Shown here in pieces: positions 52,814 through 59,848 of a DNA stretch of 59,848 nucleotides. How positions within the stretch are numbered: the first letter of the stretch is position 1; each line of letters opens with the position of its first letter. Under the pieces are notes generated by a model that did not search any database, was not told the origin of the DNA, and saw nothing but the letters and a program-made list of their open reading frames with translations. A program made the translations under genes and the position numbers. The stretch lies in contig CALVIC010000005.1 in assembly GCA_944329365.1 (NCBI GenBank), positions 1 through 59,848 of the forward strand. Reading direction: 5' to 3'. This DNA is from an uncultured Bacilli bacterium. GTDB taxonomy: Bacteria > Bacillota_I > Bacilli_A > RF39 > UBA660.

Positions 52814-53036
52814 AGTTAAAAGCGATGAATAAGAGTATTAACAGTAAATATCTTATATAGAGAAAAAGTGGTTGGTGCAAACTTTTAAGATATCCTGCGA
52901 ACTTACTTAGGAGCTTTCTATATCATAAGTATAGAACGAGTAATGCCCGTTAAGCATTTAAAGATTCATAAAGTATTATGAAAATAAGGTGGTACCGCGA
53001 AATAATCGCCCTTATAAATTCATAATACTTTTTTAT
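52814..53036 (+). promoter_or_regulatory. T-box riboswitch, leucine specifier
   Basis: T-box sequence AAGGTGGTACCGCG at 52986-52999, followed by TTCATAATACTT and a T-run; AAGTATTATGAA upstream completes the terminator stem. The distal stem I loop GTGGTTGGTGCAAAC is at 52868-52882, and the specifier loop reads GAA-CTT-ACT with CTT at 52902-52904, a leucine codon. It controls a small membrane gene and leuS together. Confidence 0.92.
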
Positions 53037-53049
53037 TAAAGGAGGACCA

Positions 53050-53394
53050 ATGTATTATCTAATTTCATTTATCTTGTGCTTTATCATAGTATACCTAATT
53101 TACACATTACTAATTACGATGAGAAAAAAAGGCTTAGAAAAACTCAAAACCGGTAGACAAATGCACTATTTCAAAACCCTATATAACTTAGATGAAAACA
53201 AACTAGACATTAAAAAATTCGCCGGCAGTCTCGCTTTAACTAACTCAATTATAATTTCAATCACATTTACTGTTATAATCGCATTCAAAAGCCTTTTAAT
53301 CGGTCTTATAGTCGGCCTAATTATAATTATTCCCCTAATGTATATCTCCTATAAAATACTGGGACAAACATATAAAAAGAAAGAAGGAAAATAA
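53050..53394 (+). CDS. Small membrane protein in the T-box-controlled leuS operon
   Basis: A 114-residue protein with one N-terminal membrane helix, a basic cytosolic loop of about 50 residues (MRKKGLEKLKTGRQMHYFKTLYNLDENKLDIKKF) and two C-terminal helices. No family recognised. It lies between the Leu T-box and leuS, one base before the leuS start, so its synthesis rises with leucine shortage. A transporter role is unlikely at this size; its link to leucine is only by regulation. Confidence 0.7.
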   Translation: MYYLISFILCFIIVYLIYTLLITMRKKGLEKLKTGRQMHYFKTLYNLDENKLDIKKFAGSLALTNSIIISITFTVIIAFKSLLIGLIVGLIIIIPLMYISYKILGQTYKKKEGK

Positions 53395-53395
53395 T

Positions 53396-55777
53396 ATGTA
53401 TGAACATCAAAAAATTGAACAGAAATGGCAAGAATACTGGCAAGAACATCAAACATTTGCCGCCTCTAATAATAGTAAAAAACCCAAAAGTTATTTATTA
53501 GTAGAATTTCCATACCCATCAGGTGCCGGACTTCACGTTGGACATGTTAGAAGCTATACCGCTCTAGATACCTTAGCTCGTAAAAGAAGAATGGAAGGAC
53601 ATAACGTTCTATTCCCAATTGGATGGGATGCATTTGGTGCCCCAGCCGAACAATATGCCATTAAAAACCATATTCATCCTAAAGACGCTGTTAAAGCCAA
53701 TATCAAAACTTTTAAAAAACAAATCGAAGAACTTGGTATTTCCTTTGATTGGAATAGAGAATTCTCAACCACTGACCCAGAATACTATAAATGGACCCAG
53801 TGGCAATTCCTAAAATTTTATGAACATGGAATGGCTTATAAAGCTAAGAAAAACATCAACTGGTGTCCAACTTGCAAAACTGGACTATCTAACGAAGATT
53901 CAGCCGGTGGTGTATGTGAAAGATGTGGCTCCCAAGTATATCAAAAAGAAAAAGAACAGTGGCTACTTAGAATGAGTGATTACGCTGAAGACCTAATCCA
54001 AGGCCTGGACGACACGAATTTTAGTGACCGTGTTAAAATTGGCCAAATAAATTGGATAGGTAAAAGTAAAGGCGCTGAAATAGACTTTAAAATTGGTGAT
54101 GAAAACCTAACAGTCTACACAACTAGACCAGATACAATATACGGTGTCACTTTTATGGTTATTGCTCCTGAGCACCCACTAATCGAAAAATTAAGCAGTA
54201 AAATAACTAATATGGATGAAATAAAAAAATATCAAGAATTTGCTAAAACCAAATCAGAACTCGAAAGAACCGAACTTTCTAAAGAAAAAACCGGAGTTGA
54301 AATCAAAGGCATTAAAGCCATTAACCCAGTAACCCAAAAAGAAATACCAATTTGGACAGCTGACTATGTCATGATGGGTTATGGAACAGGCGCCATTATG
54401 GCCGTACCTGCTCACGACTCGAGAGATTATGAATTTGCAAATAAATTCAACATAGACATCATTCCTGTAATTGAAGGAGATACCCTTCCATATACCGGCG
54501 ATGGCAAATATATAAACTCTGACATCTTAAACGGAATGACAAACAAAGACGAAGCCGTTCATAAAATGATTGACTACCTAGAAAAAAATAAAATAGGCCG
54601 TCCAAAAGTAAATTATCGTCTTCAAGATTGGATTTTCTCAAGACAAAGATTCTGGGGTGAACCAATCCCACTTATTAATTGTCCAAACTGTGGTTGGGTT
54701 GAAGTTCCTGAAAAAGACCTTCCAGTCAGACTTCCAGATGTAGCAAATTACGAACCAACTGACGACGGTGAAAGTCCACTTGCTGGCATAGACGAATGGG
54801 TAAACACTACATGCCCAAAATGTGGTGGTAAAGCTAAAAGAGAAACCGATACTATGCCTAACTGGGCTGGTTCATCTTGGTATTGGCTAAGATATATGGA
54901 TGCTCACAACGATCAAGAATTCGTCTCTAAAGAAGCCCTCAATTACTGGGGCAAAGTCGACTGGTATGACGGTGGGATGGAGCACGTAGCTCGTCACCTT
55001 CTATATGCTAGATTCTGGAACCAATTCCTATATAATATTGGACTTGTACCAAACAAAGAACCATTTGACAAACGTACCCTTCATGGAATGATTTTAGGCC
55101 CAGACGGTGAAAAAATGAGTAAATCTAAAGGTAACGTTATCAATCCTCATAGTATAGTTGAAGAATTTGGCGCCGATGCTCTAAGAGTCTACGAAATGTT
55201 TATCGGTGACTATGAAAAAGACGCTGCTTGGAGTACCAATGGCCTTAAAGGATGTAAACGATTCCTCGATAGAGTTTGGAAAATAGGGGAAAAACTAAAC
55301 GATAAACAAGGATACCAAAACGAAGTTTTAGTTAACCAAACCATTAAAAAAGTCTCAGACGATATCGAAAACATCAAATACAACACTGCTGTTTCTGCTT
55401 TAATGATTTTACTTAACAATTATGAAGACGAAGAAAGCATCACCAGAGACGAATATCGCACACTTCTTCATCTATTAAATCCATTTGCTCCGCATATAAC
55501 TGAAGAACTAAACGAAAAATATTCATTAGGTAAACCTTTATGCGAATCAAATTGGCCAAAATATGATGAAACCAAAATTGAAAACGATAACTACGAACTA
55601 GTCTTCCAAGTAAACGGTAAAGTTCGTGGTAAAATGGAAGTAGCTAAAGAAACATCTAAGCAAGAAATGGAAAAACTTGCTAAAGAAAACGAAAACGTTA
55701 AAAAGTTTATCGAAGGTAAAGAAATAGTTAAAATAATTACAATTCCAGGAAGACTTGTCAATATAGTTGTCAAATAA
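53396..55777 (+). CDS. leuS: Leucine--tRNA ligase
   Basis: A 793-residue class I synthetase. FPYPSGAGLHVGHVRSYTALD is the HIGH region, CPTCKTGLSNEDS and CERCGSQV form a zinc-binding knuckle, TTRPDTIYGVTF begins the editing domain that removes mischarged isoleucine or norvaline, and KMSKSKGNVINP is the second signature. The C-terminal VNGKVRGKMEV is typical. Bacterial type and normal length. Controlled by the Leu T-box. Confidence 0.97.
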   Translation: MYEHQKIEQKWQEYWQEHQTFAASNNSKKPKSYLLVEFPYPSGAGLHVGHVRSYTALDTLARKRRMEGHNVLFPIGWDAFGAPAEQYAIKNHIHPKDAVKANIKTFKKQIEELGISFDWNREFSTTDPEYYKWTQWQFLKFYEHGMAYKAKKNINWCPTCKTGLSNEDSAGGVCERCGSQVYQKEKEQWLLRMSDYAEDLIQGLDDTNFSDRVKIGQINWIGKSKGAEIDFKIGDENLTVYTTRPDTIYGVTFMVIAPEHPLIEKLSSKITNMDEIKKYQEFAKTKSELERTELSKEKTGVEIKGIKAINPVTQKEIPIWTADYVMMGYGTGAIMAVPAHDSRDYEFANKFNIDIIPVIEGDTLPYTGDGKYINSDILNGMTNKDEAVHKMIDYLEKNKIGRPKVNYRLQDWIFSRQRFWGEPIPLINCPNCGWVEVPEKDLPVRLPDVANYEPTDDGESPLAGIDEWVNTTCPKCGGKAKRETDTMPNWAGSSWYWLRYMDAHNDQEFVSKEALNYWGKVDWYDGGMEHVARHLLYARFWNQFLYNIGLVPNKEPFDKRTLHGMILGPDGEKMSKSKGNVINPHSIVEEFGADALRVYEMFIGDYEKDAAWSTNGLKGCKRFLDRVWKIGEKLNDKQGYQNEVLVNQTIKKVSDDIENIKYNTAVSALMILLNNYEDEESITRDEYRTLLHLLNPFAPHITEELNEKYSLGKPLCESNWPKYDETKIENDNYELVFQVNGKVRGKMEVAKETSKQEMEKLAKENENVKKFIEGKEIVKIITIPGRLVNIVVK

Positions 55778-55781
55778 TTTA

Positions 55782-55814
55782 AACTCGCCTCTTAAAATGA
55801 GAAGCGAGTTTTTT
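55782..55814 (+). terminator. Intrinsic terminator of leuS
   Basis: AACTCGC (55782-55788) pairs with GCGAGTT (55804-55810), with CTC/GAG extending inside, then a T-run. Confidence 0.8.
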
Positions 55815-55881
55815 CCTTCAAAAACAATTGACATTCCAAATATTAAAGAGTACAATAACTCAAAAACGAAAGGGAGAAAAC

Positions 55882-56499
55882 ATGAAAAATTATTATTCAA
55901 GCAAAAGAAAAGCTCCAGAATATTTTATATTAAAATATGAAATAAAAAACAGTAAAATTATAATTTACTTTGCCGATGGCAAAACAAAAGAAGAAACATA
56001 TAGTAAAGAATTAGAAAATCAAATAATTGAAAATATGGAAAACCAACTATCTGACACTTCTTTCTATAACTTGAAAACCGAAATTAAAGAAAACATGCAA
56101 ACTTCCAAAAATCTTTCGGTAGTATCTAGTGGTTTATTTGTTATCTTTTCAGCTTCATCATATATTGGAGAACTACCTCTAAATACTGTTGAAACCATTC
56201 CAGTCATTGTTCTAAGTGCCATATGTGCCGGCTCATCTTTAATTAAGCAGCACAAATTTAAAGCACTTCTGCAAGATTTAACTAAAAACCATCGTTTCGT
56301 TGTCAATAAAGAGTTATTTGAAAATTTAGATTCGAGTCAAACCAAGCTAGTCATCTCTAAACAAGATAGTAAAACAAAAGCGGCCCTTACAGGTGAAATT
56401 AATATAAACGCCATTGACCCGTTAACTAAAAAACAAGTAACCAATCTTATCGATACAGCTCGGCAAATGAAATCTAAAAATTATGTTTATAAAAAATAA
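55882..56499 (+). CDS. Hypothetical membrane-associated protein
   Basis: A 205-residue protein. The N-terminal 80 residues are a small basic/acidic domain (VNYYSS-like start, IIYFADGKTKEETYSKELENQI), followed by two hydrophobic segments (about 92-108 and 115-135) and a C-terminal cytosolic helical part. No family recognised. The start is the ATG at 55882 after AAAGGGAG. Monocistronic by position between the leuS terminator and the Tyr T-box promoter. Confidence 0.6.
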   Translation: MKNYYSSKRKAPEYFILKYEIKNSKIIIYFADGKTKEETYSKELENQIIENMENQLSDTSFYNLKTEIKENMQTSKNLSVVSSGLFVIFSASSYIGELPLNTVETIPVIVLSAICAGSSLIKQHKFKALLQDLTKNHRFVVNKELFENLDSSQTKLVISKQDSKTKAALTGEININAIDPLTKKQVTNLIDTARQMKSKNYVYKK

Positions 56500-56528
56500 T
56501 TGACTAAATAAAACTAATATGATATATT
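56500..56528 (+). promoter_or_regulatory. Promoter of the Tyr T-box leader
   Basis: TTGACT (56500-56505), 17-nt spacer, TATATT (56523-56528). Confidence 0.65.
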
Positions 56529-56534
56529 TTAAAC

Positions 56535-56738
56535 AGTTGACGAAGAGAAATACCAAGTAGTTATTTAACCGGTAATCAAGAAAGTTAGTGGCTGATGTAA
56601 ACTAACCAAAGTTAAATAATCAAATACACATTTTGAGTCAAATCGGTGTAACCGTTATCTTACTAAAGACGCATAGAAAATACTATGAAATAAGGTGGTA
56701 CCGCGGATAATCCGTCCTTATATTTATAGTATTTTTTT
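56535..56738 (+). promoter_or_regulatory. T-box riboswitch, tyrosine specifier
   Basis: T-box sequence AAGGTGGTACCGCGG at 56692-56706, followed by a terminator with TATAGTATTTTTTT; GAAAATACTATGAA upstream pairs with it. The distal stem I loop AGTGGCTGATGTAAACT is at 56587-56603, and the specifier loop carries TAC at 56625-56627, a tyrosine codon. The first gene downstream is deoC, then tyrS. Confidence 0.92.
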
Positions 56739-56759
56739 ATATAAAAGGAGGAATTTAAA

Positions 56760-57419
56760 ATGGAAATTGGAAAATATATTGATCATACAAATTTAAAAAT
56801 GGATGCCACCAGTAAAGATATTGCTAAACTTTGCCGCGAAGCCATTGAATACGGTTTTGAAACCGTTTGCGTAAATCCTTGTTATGTAACCCTTGCCAAA
56901 GACATGCTTAAAGACACAAACATAGGAGTATGTACCGTCGTAGGCTTTCCTCTTGGCGCTACAACCCCAAAAGTAAAATCATTTGAAGCCATTGAAGCCT
57001 GTGACAATGGAGCTGATGAAATAGATATGGTTATCAATATCGGGGCTCTCAAAGATAAAGATTACGACTTTATCAAAAAAGAAATCGAAGAAGTTCGAGA
57101 TTCTATCGATGGCAAAGTTCTAAAAGTAATAATTGAAACATCTCTTTTAGAAGACGACGAAATAATTAAAATGACAGAAATATGCAACGAAACCTTTGTC
57201 AACTTTATCAAAACAAACACTGGCTTTGGTTCAAGAGGAGTATCCCTTCACGATATTGAACTTATAAATAAACATAAAGACGAATTATTAGAAATCAAAG
57301 CAAGTGCAGGAATAACAACATTTAAACAAATGGACGAATTAATTAAAGCCGGTGCGACCCGTATTGGAACAAGTCACAGTGTCGACATCGTAACTCATAT
57401 GAAGGAGGAAAACAAATGA
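56760..57419 (+). CDS. deoC: Deoxyribose-phosphate aldolase
   Basis: A 219-residue TIM-barrel aldolase that splits 2-deoxyribose-5-phosphate to acetaldehyde and glyceraldehyde-3-phosphate. IDHTNLKMDAT, the Schiff-base Lys in VLKVIIETSLL, FIKTNTGFGSRG and IKASAGI are all present. AAAGGAGGA precedes the start. Its stop overlaps the tyrS start by 4 nt, so it is locked into the tyrosine T-box operon, an unusual position for a nucleoside catabolism enzyme. Confidence 0.96.
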   Translation: MEIGKYIDHTNLKMDATSKDIAKLCREAIEYGFETVCVNPCYVTLAKDMLKDTNIGVCTVVGFPLGATTPKVKSFEAIEACDNGADEIDMVINIGALKDKDYDFIKKEIEEVRDSIDGKVLKVIIETSLLEDDEIIKMTEICNETFVNFIKTNTGFGSRGVSLHDIELINKHKDELLEIKASAGITTFKQMDELIKAGATRIGTSHSVDIVTHMKEENK

Positions 57420-58642
57420 AATTATACGACGAATTAAAATGGCGTGGCCTAATCAAAGATGAAGCTGGAAAAGACCTTGAAGAAAAACTAAACGCTGGCG
57501 GCCTAACTTTCTATATTGGAACAGACCCAACCGCTGATAGTTTGCACCTTGGACATCTATCTAGTTTTCTAATTAGTAAAAGATTAGAAAAAGCCGGCCA
57601 CCATCCTATTCTCTTAGTCGGTGGGGCAACCGGTAGAATAGGGGACCCAAGGCCCACTGAAGAAAGGCCAATGCAACCAGTAGAAGTTATTGAACATAAT
57701 TTCAAATGCCTAAAAAAACAAGTAGAAGATCTCTTTGGCTTCGAAGTTGTCGATAACTACGAATGGTCAAAAAACATTAACTTTATCGATTTTCTAAGAG
57801 ATTACGGCAAGTATTTTAACGTCAATTATATGCTCGATAAAGATATCATCAGAAGAAGATTAGAAAGTGGCATAACCTATACTGAGTTTTCATACATGAT
57901 TATGCAAGCCCTAGACTTCCTTCACCTTCACGAAACACGAAATTGTATGCTAGAATGCGCCGGATCTGACCAGTGGGGAAACATTACCGCTGGAATTGAT
58001 TTAATTAGAAAAAAAACTGGAGACGAAGTATACGGCTTTACCATGCCTCTTGTTACTGATAAAAATGGCAAAAAATTTGGAAAATCTGAAGGTAACGCCC
58101 TATGGCTCGATAAAAATAAAACTTCAAGCTATGAAATATATCAGTATCTTTTAAATAGCGATGACGAAAAAGTCATTGACTACTTAAAAATATATACCTT
58201 CCTTACTAAAGAAGAAATAGAAGATATTGAAAAAAAATGGCAAGAACATCCAGAAACAAGATTAGCGCAAAAAATTTTAGCTAAAGAAGTTGTAACTTTC
58301 TTACACGGAAAAGAAGAAACAGCTAAAGCAATTGAAATGAGTGAAGCTTTGTTCTCTGGGAAAGTTAAAAACTTTACTAAAGAAGAAATAAATATTATCT
58401 TCAAAGACATGCCTAAATTTGAGAACGAAGAAGAACAAAATATCGTTGATTTCTTAGTAAATAATAAAATAGCCTCAAGTAAAAGAGAAGCTAGAGAATT
58501 TGTTCAAGCTGGAAGTATTACTATAAACGAAGAAAAAATCACCAGCCTAGACAAAATAATAACTAAAGATATAGCTATAGATGGTGAAGTCTTAGTTGTA
58601 AGACGTGGTAAAAAGAAATATTTTATTGGTAAATTTATATAA
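57416..58642 (+). CDS. tyrS: Tyrosine--tRNA ligase
   Basis: A 408-residue class I synthetase of the TyrS (bacterial) type. TADSLHLGHLSSFL has the HIGH motif, YMIMQALDFLHLHE and GSDQWGNI bind tyrosine, KFGKSEGNALWL is the KMSKS-type signature, and a C-terminal S4 RNA-binding domain (SSKREAREFVQAGSITIN) closes it. Expression depends on the Tyr T-box. Confidence 0.97.
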   Translation: MKLYDELKWRGLIKDEAGKDLEEKLNAGGLTFYIGTDPTADSLHLGHLSSFLISKRLEKAGHHPILLVGGATGRIGDPRPTEERPMQPVEVIEHNFKCLKKQVEDLFGFEVVDNYEWSKNINFIDFLRDYGKYFNVNYMLDKDIIRRRLESGITYTEFSYMIMQALDFLHLHETRNCMLECAGSDQWGNITAGIDLIRKKTGDEVYGFTMPLVTDKNGKKFGKSEGNALWLDKNKTSSYEIYQYLLNSDDEKVIDYLKIYTFLTKEEIEDIEKKWQEHPETRLAQKILAKEVVTFLHGKEETAKAIEMSEALFSGKVKNFTKEEINIIFKDMPKFENEEEQNIVDFLVNNKIASSKREAREFVQAGSITINEEKITSLDKIITKDIAIDGEVLVVRRGKKKYFIGKFI

Positions 58643-58676
58643 AAATAGAACTAATTTAAAATCTTAGTTCTATTTT
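58642..58676. terminator. Bidirectional terminator
   Basis: AAAATAGAACTAA (58642-58654) and TTAGTTCTATTTT (58664-58676) form a perfect 13-bp stem between convergent tyrS and the XRE gene, overlapping the end of the latter. Confidence 0.8.
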
Positions 58677-59103
58677 CTTTTCCAAGCAAATAATCAAGAG
58701 AAACATTAAACTTTTTAGCAATCAAATATAATTTAGAAAACGGAATTAAAATAAGACCCCTCTCATACCTAGAATAATTCATCTGTCCAAGCCCCGTAAT
58801 CTCACTCATCTGTTTTTGCGTAAGATTATTTTTTATTCTAAGTTCCTTAAGCCTTTTGTAAATCAAAGAAGCATCATACTTTTTACCATAATTACCTTTA
58901 TCATCGGAAAGCCCTGTAATATAATCGATACTGACATTGTAAAAATTTGCAAGTTTGTCTATAATATCTATAGGAATCTCATACATTCCTTTTTCCCAGT
59001 GTGGATAAGTATTTTTATTGACATTTAAAATCTTTGCAATATCTCTTTGTAGTAAATCATTATCGACTCTTAAATCGTAAATTCTTTTGAAAAATAAAGC
59101 CAT
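58651..59103 (-). CDS. XRE-family regulator with two tandem HTH domains
   Basis: A 150-residue protein made of two Cro/CI-type helix-turn-helix domains and no effector domain. The first (residues 5-65) has LLQRDIAKILNVNKNTYPHWEKG and FYNVSIDYITG; the second (about 80-145) has LTQKQMSEITGLGQMNYSRYERG and FNVSLDYLLG. Paired HTH in one chain suggests binding to two adjacent sites. It has a possible operator directly in front of its start. AAGGTGAT precedes the ATG. Targets unknown; see the dyad at 59114. Confidence 0.88.
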   Translation of the reverse strand: MALFFKRIYDLRVDNDLLQRDIAKILNVNKNTYPHWEKGMYEIPIDIIDKLANFYNVSIDYITGLSDDKGNYGKKYDASLIYKRLKELRIKNNLTQKQMSEITGLGQMNYSRYERGLILIPFSKLYLIAKKFNVSLDYLLGKENRTKILN

Positions 59104-59113
59104 TTACATCACC

Positions 59114-59130
59114 TTGTACTCATTGTACAA
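59114..59130. promoter_or_regulatory. Inverted repeat before the XRE gene, possible operator
   Basis: TTGTAC-TCATT-GTACAA. Read in the gene direction it contains TGTACAATGA, the same ten bases found at the -10/dyad of the promoters at 91 and 48429 (TGTACAATGG at 23069). It lies 11-27 bases before the start codon. Confidence 0.5.
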
Positions 59131-59263
59131 AGGATTTACAGGATAACCCTCAAATTGTCGTCCAGTGTTTAAAAATACAGTATTAAATTCAAAATAAACC
59201 GAAAAACTCTTTTTATAACATATTTTCTTTTAAAATTTTAAATCTTAAATAATAATTATATGG

Positions 59264-59293
59264 TTGTAAAACACTGTCACATAGTGTTATAAT
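59264..59293 (+). promoter_or_regulatory. Promoter of a decayed small gene
   Basis: TTGTAA (59264-59269), 18-nt spacer, TATAAT (59288-59293). The spacer holds an inverted repeat, AACACT (59270-59275) with AGTGTT (59283-59288). Confidence 0.5.
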
Positions 59294-59321
59294 TTGAATA
59301 TAATAGGAGGAGTAAAAAAGT

Positions 59322-59383
59322 ATGAAAAAGATATTAATTATCAGTTTGTTTGTCTCTTGAGTTTGGCAGTAAAAATGAGTTAA
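59322..59383 (+). pseudogene. Frameshifted remnant of a lipoprotein signal peptide
   Basis: TAGGAGGAG precedes an ATG that opens MKKILIISLFVS, then TGA at 59358-59360. Shifting the frame near the stop continues as LSLA, the usual end of a lipoprotein signal, and then stops within ten codons. Promoter, ribosome site and a strong terminator remain, so this looks like a gene reduced by deletion. An expressed 12-residue peptide cannot be excluded. Confidence 0.45.
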
Positions 59384-59414
59384 CCTAAATAAAATAAGGG
59401 CTAACTCATTTTTT
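59372..59414 (+). terminator. Intrinsic terminator
   Basis: AAAATGAGTTA (59372-59382) pairs with TAACTCATTTT (59402-59412), then T residues. Confidence 0.8.
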
Positions 59415-59416
59415 GC

Positions 59417-59602
59417 GTGTTGTGTATCCAAAAATATTTTTATAAATTTAAAATTTTTCTATATTTTTCTGTTTTACTTCGCCATTTTATATTTTTCAAC
59501 TAAAGAAAGGTAAATTTTATTGTGATTTTTACTCTGTTTTAAAAACAAGATATCATTATTTTCTATGTATATTGTATCATACTTCATAGCGATACACAAC
59601 AC
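59417..59602. repeat. 12-bp perfect inverted repeat flanking 162 bp
   Basis: GTGTTGTGTATC (59417-59428) and its exact reverse complement GATACACAACAC (59591-59602). The enclosed A+T-rich segment has no ORF. Could be an invertible segment or just a long hairpin; nothing decides between them here. Confidence 0.45.
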
Positions 59603-59680
59603 AAAATTAATGAAACCTTGACATAATAAAAGCTTTTATATAAAAGGCCAAACTCAACATCAAAATTAAATACAACTGCC

Positions 59681-59768
59681 AAACTCCGGATATATTATAA
59701 CTTATTAATGTATACATTTTAATTAATGATACGTATACATTTTAAAAAAGGATTAACAAAACTCCGGA
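59681..59768 (+). repeat. Nested direct repeats upstream of the TA-repeat promoter
   Basis: AAACTCCGGA occurs at 59681-59690 and 59759-59768. Between them GTATACATTTTAA occurs at 59710-59722 and 59733-59745 (period 23). The outer right copy ends 6 bases before the -35 at 59775, so these are probable regulator-binding sites. Confidence 0.6.
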
Positions 59769-59774
59769 AATGCC

Positions 59775-59803
59775 TTGACTATATATATATATATATATAT
59801 AAT
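59775..59803 (+). promoter_or_regulatory. Promoter with a pure TA-repeat spacer
   Basis: TTGACT (59775-59780) and TATAAT (59798-59803) are separated by exactly 17 nt, all of it part of an (TA)11 run at 59780-59801. The gene it would drive lies beyond the window end. Change by one repeat unit would give 15- or 19-nt spacing, so expression could switch by slippage. Confidence 0.65.
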
Positions 59804-59848
59804 GGATTTATAGAATACGCAGTATAGGATATTAAAAACGTAGTAAGA

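Noticed and set aside
59780..59801. The TA run as plain low-complexity sequence.
   Set aside because: It would be unremarkable alone, but it fits exactly between consensus-like -35 and -10 boxes at 17 nt and has repeat pairs upstream, so it was kept as a promoter finding.
1..59848. CRISPR arrays, rRNA or tRNA genes, and prophage structural genes.
   Set aside because: No regularly spaced repeats, no cloverleaf-like stretches in the gaps, and no capsid, portal, terminase or integrase proteins were seen.

Overview
The window comes from an A+T-rich (roughly 30% G+C by eye) Gram-positive bacterium using the standard code with TGA as stop. T-box leaders, Bacillota-type ribosomal proteins, a YtxG/YtxH pair and a thyA-folA-tmk run point to Bacillota. 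The sporulation genes gpr and spoIIP in their usual neighbourhood place it in or near Bacilli, plausibly an uncultured gut lineage with a compact genome; that last step is inference. Most of the window is housekeeping chromosome. No rRNA, tRNA, CRISPR array or complete insertion sequence was seen.

Layout. 1-780: small membrane-anchored protein with an unusual promoter. 784-979: candidate small RNA on the minus strand. 1.1-4.7 kb: mutM, pyk, tmcAL. 4.8-7.0 kb: four small helical proteins of unknown role, each with its own sigmaA-type promoter. 7.0-10.7 kb: prepilin, GtrA protein, orphan sensor kinase, transglutaminase-like protein, lipoprotein. 10.7-16 kb: rpsT, gpr, an Rpn-family nuclease gene, spoIIP, a YqxA-like gene and nfo. 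16-23 kb: class B PBP, rpmG, efp, trmB and envelope or unknown proteins. 23.0-24.5 kb: a signal-anchored surface protein with a hypervariable-looking C-terminus. 24.5-31.5 kb: rnhB, DHH phosphoesterase, T-box plus an archaeal-type valS, and three tandem pilin-like genes. 31.5-42.6 kb: lepA, hemW, thyA-folA-tmk, GDPD, rpmF, csoR-copZ-copA, rodA/ftsW. 42.6-48.3 kb: enzyme-like proteins with altered active sites (EIIB-like, pyruvate-kinase-like, GH31), then a GH3. 48.4-52.1 kb: a second surface locus. 52.1-59.1 kb: BI-1 protein, Leu T-box with leuS, Tyr T-box with deoC-tyrS, and a double-HTH XRE regulator. 59.1-59.8 kb: non-coding region with a decayed lipoprotein gene, nested repeats and a promoter whose spacer is a pure TA repeat.

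The most interesting system is a surface-protein regulon. Three loci (128, 23109, 48471) share a module of about 75 bp: a C-run, a -35 TTGATT, a G-homopolymer spacer of 17-18 nt, a -10 TACAAT and a TGTACAAT-GAA-ATTGTACA dyad over the start point. Slippage in the G-run could switch these promoters on and off. One of the three proteins has a C-terminal segment with the marks of a diversity-generating retroelement variable region: about 12% adenine, about 53% G+C, and 22 of 27 codons ending in C or T. No reverse transcriptase or template repeat is in the window, so the donor would have to act in trans. The first locus looks like a deletion derivative of the third. The TA-repeat promoter at the window end is a second, independent phase-variation candidate.
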